Part shown: one piece after another, positions 56,121-64,000 of the stretch
Layout of the letters: every line of letters begins with the position of its first letter
How positions within the stretch are numbered: position 1 is the first letter of the stretch
Source: an uncultured Pseudomonadales bacterium
GTDB taxonomy: Bacteria > Pseudomonadota > Gammaproteobacteria > Pseudomonadales > Azotimanducaceae
Direction: 5' to 3'
DNA: 64,000 nucleotides
Assembly: GCA_958295875.1 (NCBI GenBank)
Contig: OY282379.1
Coordinates: 3,067,046 to 3,131,045 of the forward strand
The notes under the pieces: model-generated
Told to the model about the DNA's origin: nothing
What the model saw: the letters and a program-made list of their open reading frames with translations, nothing else
Databases searched by the model: none
Translations under genes and position numbers: made by a program

Positions 56121-56792
56121 TCAATTATGCGTGTCAACCAGCCTTGAAGCCACACCGTGCGCGTTGAGGTAGCGCCAAGCCTCCGTGTCGCTTGGAGTGC
56201 TGGCGAAGTCTCGCAGCGCGTCGATGGTGTCGATGTCCAGGCCAAGGCCGGGCCGGCGCACGATGCGCGGCTCGATGCCGGCGGCGCGAGCCAGGGCCTG
56301 ATGCGGCGCGAAGCTGGTGCCGTCGAACTGGTAGCGCATGGCGTTGGGCGGCGTCGCCACGATGCAGTTGGTGCCGATGTCGTGGCGGTCTGGCGCCAAG
56401 GTCACATGTTCGTGGCCTTGGAGCGCCGCTTCGATGTCCGCGCTCGTCACCGCCGGCAGGTCCGCATGGATAATCATCGTTCCCGCGCCGCCGCGTGCTG
56501 CCACGAAGGCGCCCGCTTCGGTGACGGCGCCGGTCAAACTCGATGCCGTCTCAGCCACGAAAGTGGCGCCGAACTGCTCTGCGAGTTCACGGGCGATGCC
56601 GGAGCGAGAGACGATGGCGATGCCGGCGAGCGGCGCGTTCGATAGCGCTTCCAGCACGCCCCGCGCCATCGCCAGCATCAGCCCAGCGCGCTCGGCTTCG
56701 CTCAGGTGCGGTGCCAAACGACCCTTGGCGCCTTGGGTGCCCTTGAACGGCAGCACGGCCCAGATGCCTTCGGGCAGCCCGTCCCTCGCCAT
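56121..56792 (-). CDS. cofC: 2-Phospholactate/phosphoenolpyruvate guanylyltransferase CofC (FbiD)
   Basis: Activates a three-carbon phosphate (2-phospholactate, phosphoenolpyruvate or 3-phosphoglycerate, depending on lineage) with GTP for F420 assembly. 223 residues from ATG 56792. WAVLPFKGTQGAKGRLAPHL is the nucleotide-binding start, and MIIHADLPAVTSADIEA and DRHDIGTNCIVATPP are conserved. The start shares one base with the cofD stop (TGATG). Which acceptor it uses cannot be read from sequence by eye. Confidence 0.92.
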   Translation of the reverse strand: MARDGLPEGIWAVLPFKGTQGAKGRLAPHLSEAERAGLMLAMARGVLEALSNAPLAGIAIVSRSGIARELAEQFGATFVAETASSLTGAVTEAGAFVAARGGAGTMIIHADLPAVTSADIEAALQGHEHVTLAPDRHDIGTNCIVATPPNAMRYQFDGTSFAPHQALARAAGIEPRIVRRPGLGLDIDTIDALRDFASTPSDTEAWRYLNAHGVASRLVDTHN

Positions 56793-57754
56793 CAGCCGCG
56801 CCCCGTGGCAACGCCCTTGCGCAAGGAAGCGGCGAAGTCGAGCGTCGTTCGCGCAAGTTCCGTGCGGTCGTCGAGGCTCTGCATCACTGTCTGCGCCACC
56901 CGCGTGGCCAGCCCAAGGCTTCGCACCGCGTCGGCTGCGGAGGCATCCTGTTCGTCCACGATGAAACCGTCGAGGATGTCGCCATAGTGCTCGGCCACTG
57001 CTTCGGCGGTGGTCGGGATGGCCAGTTCGCGCATCATCTTCGCCGTCGGCCCCTTGATCGCCCGGCCGCCGACGATGGGCGAGACAGCGACGATGGGCGC
57101 GCCGCAGGCGCGCAACAACTCGCGCAGCCCCGGCACGCTCAAGATCGGGTCGACGGAAACGAACGGGTTGGATGGGCAGATGACGATGGCGTCCGGCGCC
57201 GGGTCCAGAGCCGCCTCGATGCGTGGATTGACCCGGGCGGTCTCGCTGCCGGCAAAGGCAAAGCCCGTCACGGGCGGGGCGCAGCGGTCGCGCACGAAGT
57301 AGTGCTGGAAAGCCAGCGCCCCCGTTGGCGTTTGCACCACGGTACGCACCGGGTCGTCGGACATCGGCAGCACGGTAGTGGCGATTCCAAGCCGCTTGGC
57401 GATGGCAGCGGTGGCAGCCGTCAGGGTCGCGCCGCCGGCGAGCAGTTGCTTGCGCATCACATGCAGCGCTAAATCCTTGTCGCCGAGCCGGAACCAAGTC
57501 TCCCCGCCGAGTTCCTCCAACGCCGCCATGAACTGCCAAGTCTCCCCGCGGCGGCCCCAGCCGGCGACAAGGCCCGCTTGGCCGGCGAGCGTGTAGACGA
57601 GGGTGTCGATGTCGGGCGAGATGTGCAGGCCGAGGTGCTCGAAATCGTCCCCCGTGTTCACGATGAAGGCGGTGTCTTGCGCCGGCAGCGCCTTGGCGAA
57701 GCCGAGCGCGAGCTTGGCGCCGCCGATGCCGCCGGTGAGGGCGACCACCTTCAT
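56792..57754 (-). CDS. cofD: 2-Phospholactate transferase CofD (FbiA)
   Basis: Transfers the activated three-carbon unit to FO to give F420-0 or its dehydro form. 320 residues. VVALTGGIGGAKLALGFAKA is the nucleotide-binding start. FIVNTGDDFEHLGLHISPD with TLVYTLAG is the FO/metal site, and CPSNPFVSVDPIL and SPIVGGRAIKGPTAKMM are family motifs. The ATG overlaps the cofE stop (ATGA). Confidence 0.95.
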   Translation of the reverse strand: MKVVALTGGIGGAKLALGFAKALPAQDTAFIVNTGDDFEHLGLHISPDIDTLVYTLAGQAGLVAGWGRRGETWQFMAALEELGGETWFRLGDKDLALHVMRKQLLAGGATLTAATAAIAKRLGIATTVLPMSDDPVRTVVQTPTGALAFQHYFVRDRCAPPVTGFAFAGSETARVNPRIEAALDPAPDAIVICPSNPFVSVDPILSVPGLRELLRACGAPIVAVSPIVGGRAIKGPTAKMMRELAIPTTAEAVAEHYGDILDGFIVDEQDASAADAVRSLGLATRVAQTVMQSLDDRTELARTTLDFAASLRKGVATGRG

Positions 57755-58533
57755 CGGAACAGGTCTTCCTCGAGGGGGCGCAGCAAGGATGCCGCCGGCT
57801 CGTCCCCTTCATGGCTGGCGACGCCCTGGACCAGCGCGGCGGGAGTGCCTTCGGTCGTCTCGCCCATCGCCAAGGTCGCCAGCGCGGCGATGCTGTCCGC
57901 ACGGTTGATGAGCGTCACGTTCATCTCGCGCCCAAACAGGTCTTTGCCGCCGCGTCGGTCGTCCAGCCCCTGAACCCCGGCTGCGCCAATGGCGATGCCC
58001 ACGGTGCCTAGGCGCCAAGGGCGGTTGGCGCTGTCGGTGATGATGACGCCGACTCGGCGCCCGCTGGAACGCTCGATGGCGTCGCGCAGGCGGGCTGCGG
58101 AGGCGTCTGGGTTTTCCGGCAACAGCAGCGCCGCTTCGTCGGCCACGCCATCGCCGTGTTCGATGTTCGATTGATCGATGCCGGCGTGGGCGCCGACGAT
58201 GCCCAAGCGATGCCGCACGATGAGCACGCCCGGCTTCTTGCGCACGACGTCGGTGGATTCATCCAATATCAATTGCACTAAGCGCGGGTCTTTGTCTGTC
58301 TCGTCGGCAAGCGCCGTGGCCGCCGCCGACGGCGTGACATCGCTCAACCGCACCAAGCGCCCCTCCGCCTTGGAAACGATCTTCTGCGCCACGGCCAGCA
58401 CATCCCCGGCCTCAAGCGCGAGCCCTTGCTCGGCGATTGCTGCGAGCAGCAGGGCAGGAAGGTCGTCCCCAGCCTGCACCATCGGCAGGCCGTGGATGGC
58501 AGTGGCGCTGAGCGTCTTTGCGGCGATGGTCAG
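57751..58533 (-). CDS. cofE: F420-0:gamma-glutamyl ligase CofE (FbiB N-terminal type)
   Basis: Adds gamma-linked glutamates to F420-0. The first in-frame ATG is at 58482 (MVQAGDDL), but family similarity continues upstream ([19 protein letters not shown]) to a CTG at 58533 that overlaps the npdG stop as CTGA. I take CTG as the start, giving 260 residues. [35 protein letters not shown] and GRRVGVI blocks match. The actinobacterial FbiB nitroreductase domain is absent, so if the precursor is dehydro-F420-0 a separate reductase would be needed. Confidence 0.93.
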   Translation of the reverse strand: MTIAAKTLSATAIHGLPMVQAGDDLPALLLAAIAEQGLALEAGDVLAVAQKIVSKAEGRLVRLSDVTPSAAATALADETDKDPRLVQLILDESTDVVRKKPGVLIVRHRLGIVGAHAGIDQSNIEHGDGVADEAALLLPENPDASAARLRDAIERSSGRRVGVIITDSANRPWRLGTVGIAIGAAGVQGLDDRRGGKDLFGREMNVTLINRADSIAALATLAMGETTEGTPAALVQGVASHEGDEPAASLLRPLEEDLFR

Positions 58534-59195
58534 TGGTCCGATTGCCCGACGATCTTGATGCCGGAGTGGGAGATGCCGTGGCGCCGGTTGATTTGGATGA
58601 GCACGCTCGTGAGCGCTTCCGCGGCGGCGGCGTTGTCAATCGGGCCGGCGTGCCAACCTGTGAGCCCAGCTTCGCCGATCAGCTCAATCACCTTGTCCCG
58701 CGCCACGCGCTTGTTGCCGGCGACGAGCACGTCGCACTCGATGTCCACATCTTCGGCCAAGAGGTGCGCCGCGATGTTCTGAAACGCGGACACCACCATC
58801 ACCTCTTCGCCGAGGAAATCTTGCGCGCGCTTGCCGGCCGAGCCTTCGGCGGGCAACTGCACGGTGCCGACGCGTGGCGGCACCAACGGAGCGGTCACGT
58901 CGATGAGTATCTTGCCGGCGAGCCCGTCCTTCACCGTCTCGAGCGTGGAAAGCTGGTGCTCGGCGGGCACGGTGAGCACGACGATCTCTCCGCTCTGGGC
59001 GGCTGCCGCGTTTTCCATGGCTTCGGCCGGCGTCTCCGGGCTCACCGCGGCGAGATTGGCCACCGCCGCCTGCGCCTTCGCCAATGTTCGGGAGCCGATG
59101 ATGATGGCGTGGCCGGCCTTCGCCCAGCGCATGGCCAAGCCCGTGCCAAGGTCTCCCGTGCCGCCAAGAATGGCGATGGTCTCCCTGCCGGCCAT
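58530..59195 (-). CDS. npdG: F420-dependent NADP oxidoreductase NpdG
   Basis: Exchanges hydride between F420 and NADP, probably supplying reduced F420. 221 residues. The N-terminal ETIAILGGTGDLGTGLAMRW is the NADP-binding fold, with GSRTLAKAQ providing NADP preference. VSAFQNIAAHLL and the DVLVAGNKRVARDKV block are typical. GGGGGG lies just before the ATG. First gene of the F420 operon, preceded by a perfect TATAAT. The family can be confused with F420H2:NADP reductases of slightly different direction; the function is the same. Confidence 0.92.
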   Translation of the reverse strand: MAGRETIAILGGTGDLGTGLAMRWAKAGHAIIIGSRTLAKAQAAVANLAAVSPETPAEAMENAAAAQSGEIVVLTVPAEHQLSTLETVKDGLAGKILIDVTAPLVPPRVGTVQLPAEGSAGKRAQDFLGEEVMVVSAFQNIAAHLLAEDVDIECDVLVAGNKRVARDKVIELIGEAGLTGWHAGPIDNAAAAEALTSVLIQINRRHGISHSGIKIVGQSDH

Positions 59196-59215
59196 CGGCA
59201 GCCCCCCAAGAAAAA

Positions 59216-59238
59216 GCGGCGATTATAGCCGTCGCCGC
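59216..59238 (-). promoter_or_regulatory. F420 operon promoter with overlapping inverted repeat
   Basis: On the minus strand a perfect -10 TATAAT (59227-59222) lies 27 bp before the npdG ATG; no clear -35 is seen. It sits within a perfect 7-bp inverted repeat, GCGGCGA (59216-59222) and TCGCCGC (59232-59238), which could be an operator shared with the divergent LLM oxidoreductase gene. Confidence 0.45.
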
Positions 59239-59317
59239 ACGGTCGGTTGGCGCTGCCTGTCGCTCGGCGCCCGCCATGCTGTACCTTACGCGCCTCAACT
59301 TGCGGAGAGGATGCACC

Positions 59318-60229
59318 ATGCGAATTGGCCTCATGCTGGGCGCGGACGGCGCCAGCGCCACCATCGACGACATCGTCGCCACGGCGCAGGACGTGGAAGG
59401 GCGGGGCTTTGCGACGCTCTGGATGGCGAACATCTTTTCGTTCGACGCCATCTCGACGCTCTCCATCGTCGGCCGGGAGACGCAGCGTTTGGGGCTTGGC
59501 ACGGCGGTGACGCCGACGTATCCGCGCCATCCCACCGCCATCGCGCAACAGGCGTTGACGGCCGCCGCAGCCACCGGCAACCGCTTCACCTTGGGCATCG
59601 GCCTGTCGCACAAAATCGTCATTGAAGACATGCTCGGCCTTTCCTATGCGCAGCCGGCGCGCCACATGCGCGAGTACCTCTCCGTGCTGATGCCGGCGCT
59701 GCGCGGGGAGACCGTGAACTTCGACGGCGAGCTTTACCAGGTGCATAACCTCGCCCTCACCGTGGCCGGCGCCGAGCCGCCGCCAGTGGTGGTGGCGGCC
59801 CTCGGGCCAATGATGCTGCGGATCGCCGGCGAACTCGCGGATGGCACGAACACGTGGATGGTGGGCCCGAAGACGATGGAGCAGCACATCGTCAAGCGCA
59901 TCAGCGCGGCCGCGACGGCTGCGGGACGCGAAGCGCCGCGAATCGTCGGTGGCCTGCCGATCGCGCTCACCACGAAGCCGGATGCGGCGCGCGAGACCAT
60001 CGCCCGCAACCTCACCATCTATGGCCAGTTGCCGTCTTACCGCGCCATGTTGGACCGCGAAGGCGCGGCCGGGCCGGCGGACATCGCCGCGGTGGGCGAC
60101 GAGAACGCCCTGCGCAGCGCCATCGAACGTTTCCGCAGCGCCGGCGTCACAGACTTCAACGCCGCGGTGATGAACGTGGAGGATGGCGGCTATCAGCGCA
60201 CCGTCGAGTTCTTGGCGGAACTGGCATGA
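59318..60229 (+). CDS. LLM-class flavin/F420-dependent oxidoreductase
   Basis: Luciferase-like TIM-barrel oxidoreductase, 303 residues from ATG 59318, with GGAGAGG 8 bp upstream. MRIGLMLGADGASATIDDI and GFATLWMANIFSFDAIST, then GTAVTPTYPRHPTAIAQQAL and FTLGIGLSHKIVIEDMLG, match the branch of the family that uses F420 rather than FMN. The divergent F420 operon supports F420 use. The substrate is unknown. Its stop overlaps the next SDR gene (ATGA). Confidence 0.9.
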   Translation: MRIGLMLGADGASATIDDIVATAQDVEGRGFATLWMANIFSFDAISTLSIVGRETQRLGLGTAVTPTYPRHPTAIAQQALTAAAATGNRFTLGIGLSHKIVIEDMLGLSYAQPARHMREYLSVLMPALRGETVNFDGELYQVHNLALTVAGAEPPPVVVAALGPMMLRIAGELADGTNTWMVGPKTMEQHIVKRISAAATAAGREAPRIVGGLPIALTTKPDAARETIARNLTIYGQLPSYRAMLDREGAAGPADIAAVGDENALRSAIERFRSAGVTDFNAAVMNVEDGGYQRTVEFLAELA

Positions 60230-60990
60230 GGGACCTCACGGGCAAAGTGGCTTGGATCACCGGCGCCGGCACGGGCATTGGCGCTGGCGCCGCGATGTCG
60301 CTGGCGCAGTTGGGCATGCGCGTGGTGCTGTCTGGGCGGCGGCGTGACAAGCTCGAGGCCGTGGCGGCGCAAATCGGCGCCGCGGCTGTGGTCGAACCTC
60401 TCGATGTCGCCGATCGCGACGCGGTGTTTGCGGTGGCCGAGCGCATCGGCGCCGAGGTGGGCCCCATCGACACCGCGGTACTGAGCGCCGGCATCAACGT
60501 GAAGCGCCGCAACTGGCACAACGTCTCCTTGGACGACTGGGACCGCGTCATCCGCATAGACCTTGATGGCGCCTTCTACTGCGCCAAAGCGGTGTTGCCG
60601 GGGATGATCGAGCGCGGTGGCGGGCTGATCGTCAACATCTCGTCTTGGGCCGGGCGGCATGTGAGCATGGTGACGGGCCCGGCCTACAACGCGGCCAAGC
60701 ACGCGATGAACGCCATGAACGAATCGCTCAACATGGAGGCCGGGCGCCACGGCGTGCGCGCCTGCGCGATCTGCCCCGGCGAAGTGGCCACGCCCATCTT
60801 GGACAATCGGCCGATTCCGGTGACGGACGAAGACCGCGGGCGCATGGTGCAGTCTGAGGACTGCGGCGACATCGTCGCGTTCTTGGCGCGCCTGCCGGCG
60901 CATGTGTGCATCAACGAGCTGACGGTGAGCCCGACTTGGAACCGCGGCTACGTGGCGCAAGCGGCGCAGTTGTTGGATCGGGCGCCGTAA
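60226..60990 (+). CDS. Short-chain dehydrogenase/reductase
   Basis: Classical SDR, 254 residues. The cofactor loop TGAGTGIGAGAAMSL is intact, as are VLSAGINVK, the catalytic Ser in NISSWAGRH and YNAAK. Translationally coupled to the LLM oxidoreductase by ATGA, so the two probably act on the same compound, for example as consecutive redox steps. No specific substrate can be named. Confidence 0.92.
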   Translation: MRDLTGKVAWITGAGTGIGAGAAMSLAQLGMRVVLSGRRRDKLEAVAAQIGAAAVVEPLDVADRDAVFAVAERIGAEVGPIDTAVLSAGINVKRRNWHNVSLDDWDRVIRIDLDGAFYCAKAVLPGMIERGGGLIVNISSWAGRHVSMVTGPAYNAAKHAMNAMNESLNMEAGRHGVRACAICPGEVATPILDNRPIPVTDEDRGRMVQSEDCGDIVAFLARLPAHVCINELTVSPTWNRGYVAQAAQLLDRAP

Positions 60991-61002
60991 CGCTTCACGC
61001 CT

Positions 61003-61851
61003 TCATTCCCTTGGGGCGGCAAGGGTCGCCCGTCGGTTGAGGGCATCCCGCAGCGCATCGCCGAGCGTGTTCACGGCCAGCAGCGTGGACGCCAACAGGG
61101 TGGCCGGAAACGCCAGTTGCCACCAAGAGCCCTGCATTTCGCGGGCGCCGTCGGCGATGAGCACGCCCCAGCTCGCCTGCGGCTCCTGCACGCCAAGGCC
61201 CAGGAAGCTGATGAAGCTCTCCGCCAGGATGACGCCGGGCAGCGTCAACGTGGCGTAGACGATGGCCGGGCCAAGCAGGTTGGGGATGACGTGGCGGAGC
61301 AGGATCGTCGTCCGGGGCGCGCCGAGGGCGCGTGCCGCCTCGACGTAGAGTTCGTTGCGCACGGCCAGTGTTTGGCCACGCACGATGCGGGCCAGATCCA
61401 ACCAAGACACGGCGCCGATGGCGATGAACAGCAGATAGACGTTGCGGCCGAACGCCACCACCAACAGGATGACCAAGAACACGAACGGCAAGGCATAGGT
61501 GGCATCCACGGCGCGCATCATCGCTTGGTCAACGCGCCCGCCGAAGTAGCCCGCGATGGCGCCGTAGGGAATGCCGATCGCGGCGCTCACCGCCGTGCCG
61601 AGCAAGGCTAGAGAGAGCGACAGGCGCGCGCCGGCCCAGCTGCGGGTCAAAAGGTCTCGCCCGGCGCTGTCGGTGCCAAACCAGTGCCGCGCGCTCGGCC
61701 CCCGGTCGATGGCGTCCCAGTCGATTTCGTCCACCCCCCAAGGCGAAGCGTCCGGTGCGATCACCGCCAACGCCACCACTGCACAGAGCAATGCGGCGCA
61801 CGCCCGCGTCCACGCGCTGTGCGCCCAAGCAGCGCGCAGCAAGCCTCTCAT
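61003..61851 (-). CDS. Peptide-type ABC transporter permease (DppC/OppC family)
   Basis: Inner-membrane subunit, 282 residues from ATG 61851. It contains RHWFGTDSAGRDLLTRSWAG and the EAA loop RNELYVEAARALGAPRTTIL. The start overlaps the stop of the DppB-like gene (ATGA). It is the last visible gene of a second peptide-type importer; ATPase genes are not next to it, since the next gene is convergent. Confidence 0.93.
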   Translation of the reverse strand: MRGLLRAAWAHSAWTRACAALLCAVVALAVIAPDASPWGVDEIDWDAIDRGPSARHWFGTDSAGRDLLTRSWAGARLSLSLALLGTAVSAAIGIPYGAIAGYFGGRVDQAMMRAVDATYALPFVFLVILLVVAFGRNVYLLFIAIGAVSWLDLARIVRGQTLAVRNELYVEAARALGAPRTTILLRHVIPNLLGPAIVYATLTLPGVILAESFISFLGLGVQEPQASWGVLIADGAREMQGSWWQLAFPATLLASTLLAVNTLGDALRDALNRRATLAAPRE

Positions 61852-62768
61852 CGGCCGAGCCGGATGCGCGGGTCGAGGCGCGTGTAGAGGGCATCCACCG
61901 CGAGGTTGAACGCCAGGATGAGGGTGGCGTAGACGATCACCGTGCCCAGCACGAGCGTGTAATCGCGGTTCAGCGCCCCCTGCACGAAGTGCCGCCCCAG
62001 CCCCGGCAGGGCGAACACTTCCTCGACGACCATGGATCCGGTGAGCAGCGCCGCCGCCGCCGGGCCGAGAAACGACACCGCCGGCAGCAGCGCTGTGGGC
62101 AGCACATGGCGCAGGGCGATGCGGTGCGCCGGCAGCCCCTTCGCGCGCGCCGTGACGACGTGCGGCGCCGCCAGCGCCTCGGCCACTTCGCCGCGCGTGA
62201 GGCGCGCGAACGCAGCCAGATAGGGCAGTGCCAGCGCCACCGCCGGCAGCAGCACATGGCGAGGGGACTCGAAGCCCCCGGCCGGCAGCCATCCAAGCGT
62301 CACCGCGAACACCAGCGCCAGCAGGGGGGCGACGACAATGGGTGGCAGCGCCAGCCCCGCCGCAGCGGCGACGGTGATGCCGCGGTCCAGCCGCCGCCCG
62401 GGTCGCAATCCGGCGACGGCGCCGGCGGCAATGCCCAAGCCGGCGGCCAGCGCCAAGGCAAAGCCGCCCACGGTCAGGCTGACTGGCAAGCCGCTGGCAA
62501 TGAGCTCGTTCACCGTGAAGTCCTTGCTGCGAAACGACGGCCCCAAGTCTCCGCGGCCAAGCATCCAGAGGTAACGGCCATATTGCGCGATGAGCGGTTC
62601 GTCCAGGTGATAGGCGGCGCGCAGGTTCGCCTCCACCTGCGCCGGCAGGCGGCGTTCGCCGTCGAACGGGCCGCCGGGTGCGGCGCGAATGAGGAAGAAG
62701 GCCACGGTGATCACGGCCAGCAGCGTCATCAAGGAGGTGGCGCCGCGACGCGCCAGATAGGCCGCCAT
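61848..62768 (-). CDS. Peptide-type ABC transporter permease (DppB/OppB family)
   Basis: Partner permease, 306 residues. MAAYLARRGATSLMTLLAVI, the RAAPGGPFDGERRLPAQV segment and the EAA loop EALAAPHVVTARAKGLPAHR match OppB-type subunits. The ATG shares one base with the stop of the upstream binding-protein gene (TGATG). Confidence 0.93.
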   Translation of the reverse strand: MAAYLARRGATSLMTLLAVITVAFFLIRAAPGGPFDGERRLPAQVEANLRAAYHLDEPLIAQYGRYLWMLGRGDLGPSFRSKDFTVNELIASGLPVSLTVGGFALALAAGLGIAAGAVAGLRPGRRLDRGITVAAAAGLALPPIVVAPLLALVFAVTLGWLPAGGFESPRHVLLPAVALALPYLAAFARLTRGEVAEALAAPHVVTARAKGLPAHRIALRHVLPTALLPAVSFLGPAAAALLTGSMVVEEVFALPGLGRHFVQGALNRDYTLVLGTVIVYATLILAFNLAVDALYTRLDPRIRLGR

Positions 62769-64000
62769 CAGCGCCAGGCGAGATAGCGCGCGCCGTGGAC
62801 GTTGCGGGGATTGGCGATCCAGCCGGTGATGCGCGGATGCACCAAGGTGCGCGTCGTCACCGAATAGAGTGGCGTCACGGGATGCTTGGCGAGGCCGACG
62901 GCTTCGGCTTGCGCCAACAGCGCCAGACGCTGCGCCAGCTCCGGTTCCGCGTAGGCGCGGCGCATCAGCGCGTCATAGGCAGCGTCTGAAAACTGCCCAT
63001 AGTTCACATCCCCAGTGTCGGACACTAACAGGTCGAGATAGTGCTGGGCGTTGTTCTCACCGAACCAACCGGCCTGCGCCACTTGGAATTCGCCTTGGCG
63101 CAAGTCTGCGAAGTGCGTCTTCACGTCTGCATGGTGCAGCGTCGTGGCGACGCCGATGTCCTTCCACATCGCGGCGATGGCAAGCTGCACCGCCTTGGAC
63201 TCCCCGCCGCTGATGTAGCGCAGGGTGATTTCGAGCGGCGCCTCGGCGGTGTGGCCGGCGGCGACGAGCAACTGCCGCGCCCGCGCCAGCCGCGCCGGCC
63301 GTTCTGCCGCTGGCGCCAAAGCGCTTTGGTAGCCGGGCACCATCGCCGGCACCAGCCCGGCATTGGGCTGCTCGCCGCTCTTCAATACCCGTGCCGTGAT
63401 GAGCTGTCGGTCGATGGCCAAGCTCAGCGCTTCGCGCACGCGCGCGTCGTCAAAGGGCGCCGCTGCGGTGTTGTACACGAGGTACATGATCGAGACGAGG
63501 GGAGTGAGACGCAGATGCTCCGGCATGTTCTTCGAGAGCCAGCCGATTTCGCCCGCTGGGAAGTTGCCGATGGCGTCCAGTTCGCCGGCGCGGTAGCGGT
63601 TGTAGGCGGCGTTCGCGTCGCTGGTGGGATAGTAGGCGATGCGCTCCAACGCCACGGCTTCGGCATCGAAGAAGCGTGGGTTCTTGCGCAGTTCGACCAC
63701 GGCTTGCGGCCGCCAATCATGCAGCGTGAAGGCGCCGTTGGACACCATCGTGCCCGGTTTCGTCCAGCCGTCGCCGACGGCTTCGATGACGTGCCGCGGA
63801 ACGGGATAGCCCGTTGGGTAGATGAGGCGCTCGGCGAGGAACGGGAATGGACGCGCCAACTCGATGACGAGCTCGTGGTCGCTGCTGGCGCGAACGCCGA
63901 GGGCCGCCGGCGGTGCCGTGCCGGCGTTCACCGCGGCGGCGCCCCGAATCGGATACATGAAGTGCGCGAGGCTTGCCGCGGTGCGCGGCGCCAGCAGGCG
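62768..64000 (-). CDS. Peptide-type ABC transporter substrate-binding protein, family 5 (5' truncated)
   Basis: OppA-like periplasmic binding protein. The frame remains open to the window edge (RLLAPRTAASLAHF precedes the internal Met at 63958), so the N-terminus is missing; about 410 residues are visible. KPGTMVSNGAFTLHDWRPQA, RYRAGELDAIGNFPAGEIGW and VREALSLAIDRQLIT are family 5 motifs. It probably begins the operon of two permeases that follow. Confidence 0.92.
   Translation of the reverse strand, partial: RLLAPRTAASLAHFMYPIRGAAAVNAGTAPPAALGVRASSDHELVIELARPFPFLAERLIYPTGYPVPRHVIEAVGDGWTKPGTMVSNGAFTLHDWRPQAVVELRKNPRFFDAEAVALERIAYYPTSDANAAYNRYRAGELDAIGNFPAGEIGWLSKNMPEHLRLTPLVSIMYLVYNTAAAPFDDARVREALSLAIDRQLITARVLKSGEQPNAGLVPAMVPGYQSALAPAAERPARLARARQLLVAAGHTAEAPLEITLRYISGGESKAVQLAIAAMWKDIGVATTLHHADVKTHFADLRQGEFQVAQAGWFGENNAQHYLDLLVSDTGDVNYGQFSDAAYDALMRRAYAEPELAQRLALLAQAEAVGLAKHPVTPLYSVTTRTLVHPRITGWIANPRNVHGARYLAWR

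Overview
The window is high-GC DNA from a proteobacterium, most likely a gammaproteobacterium. The support is the colinear sdhCDAB-sucAB-lpdA-sucCD block next to a divergent gltA, the proteobacterial-type thiamine genes behind a TPP riboswitch, and several peptide-type ABC and TRAP transporters. No rRNA, tRNA or single-copy phylogenetic marker is present, so the placement is inferred. Gene density is high, and many neighbours share ATGA or GTGA stop/start overlaps.

Layout. 1-2726: the end of a TRAP transporter operon (substrate-binding protein cut by the window edge, then small and large permeases). 2749-9073, minus strand: thiamine synthesis in two blocks, thiD-thiE-tenI-like followed by thiC-thiO-thiS-thiG, with a TPP riboswitch and its own -10 directly before thiC. 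9114-21421: gltA (minus) diverges from sdhCDAB-sucA-sucB-lpdA-sucC-sucD (plus), which is nearly all of the oxidative TCA branch from citrate synthase to fumarate, lacking aconitase and isocitrate dehydrogenase. 21503-27156: mixed housekeeping genes (HupE-like membrane protein, PPIase, an SDR with a shortened cofactor loop, an EamA transporter, a CoA-pyrophosphatase-type Nudix enzyme, a peroxiredoxin, a SPOR lipoprotein).

27194-34132 is the most unusual part. A 6.9-kb insertion element has matching inverted ends and a 16-bp target duplication. Its transposase gene is split, and a complete gene for a 1,793-residue subtilisin-like (S8) surface or secreted protease sits in the gap. 34292-44748 carries two sulfotransferase-like genes, a GT-D-type glycosyltransferase, a phosphopantetheinyl transferase, and a run of catabolic or detoxification enzymes (2-hydroxyacid dehydrogenase, acyl-CoA synthetase, HpcH/HpaI aldolase, enoyl-CoA hydratase, Gfo/Idh oxidoreductase, PhyH-type dioxygenase). 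This leads into a complete five-gene dipeptide/oligopeptide-type ABC transporter (44793-50437).

50853-53531 holds two accessory-looking genes: a HEPN-like protein with a DnaJ-type zinc finger, and a Sel1-repeat protein. 53633-59195 (minus) is a five-gene coenzyme F420 operon (npdG-cofE-cofD-cofC-cofGH). It diverges from an LLM-class, probably F420-dependent oxidoreductase and an SDR (59318-60990). A complete F420 pathway plus candidate users is noteworthy in a proteobacterium. The window ends inside a second peptide-type ABC transporter operon (61003-64000, minus).
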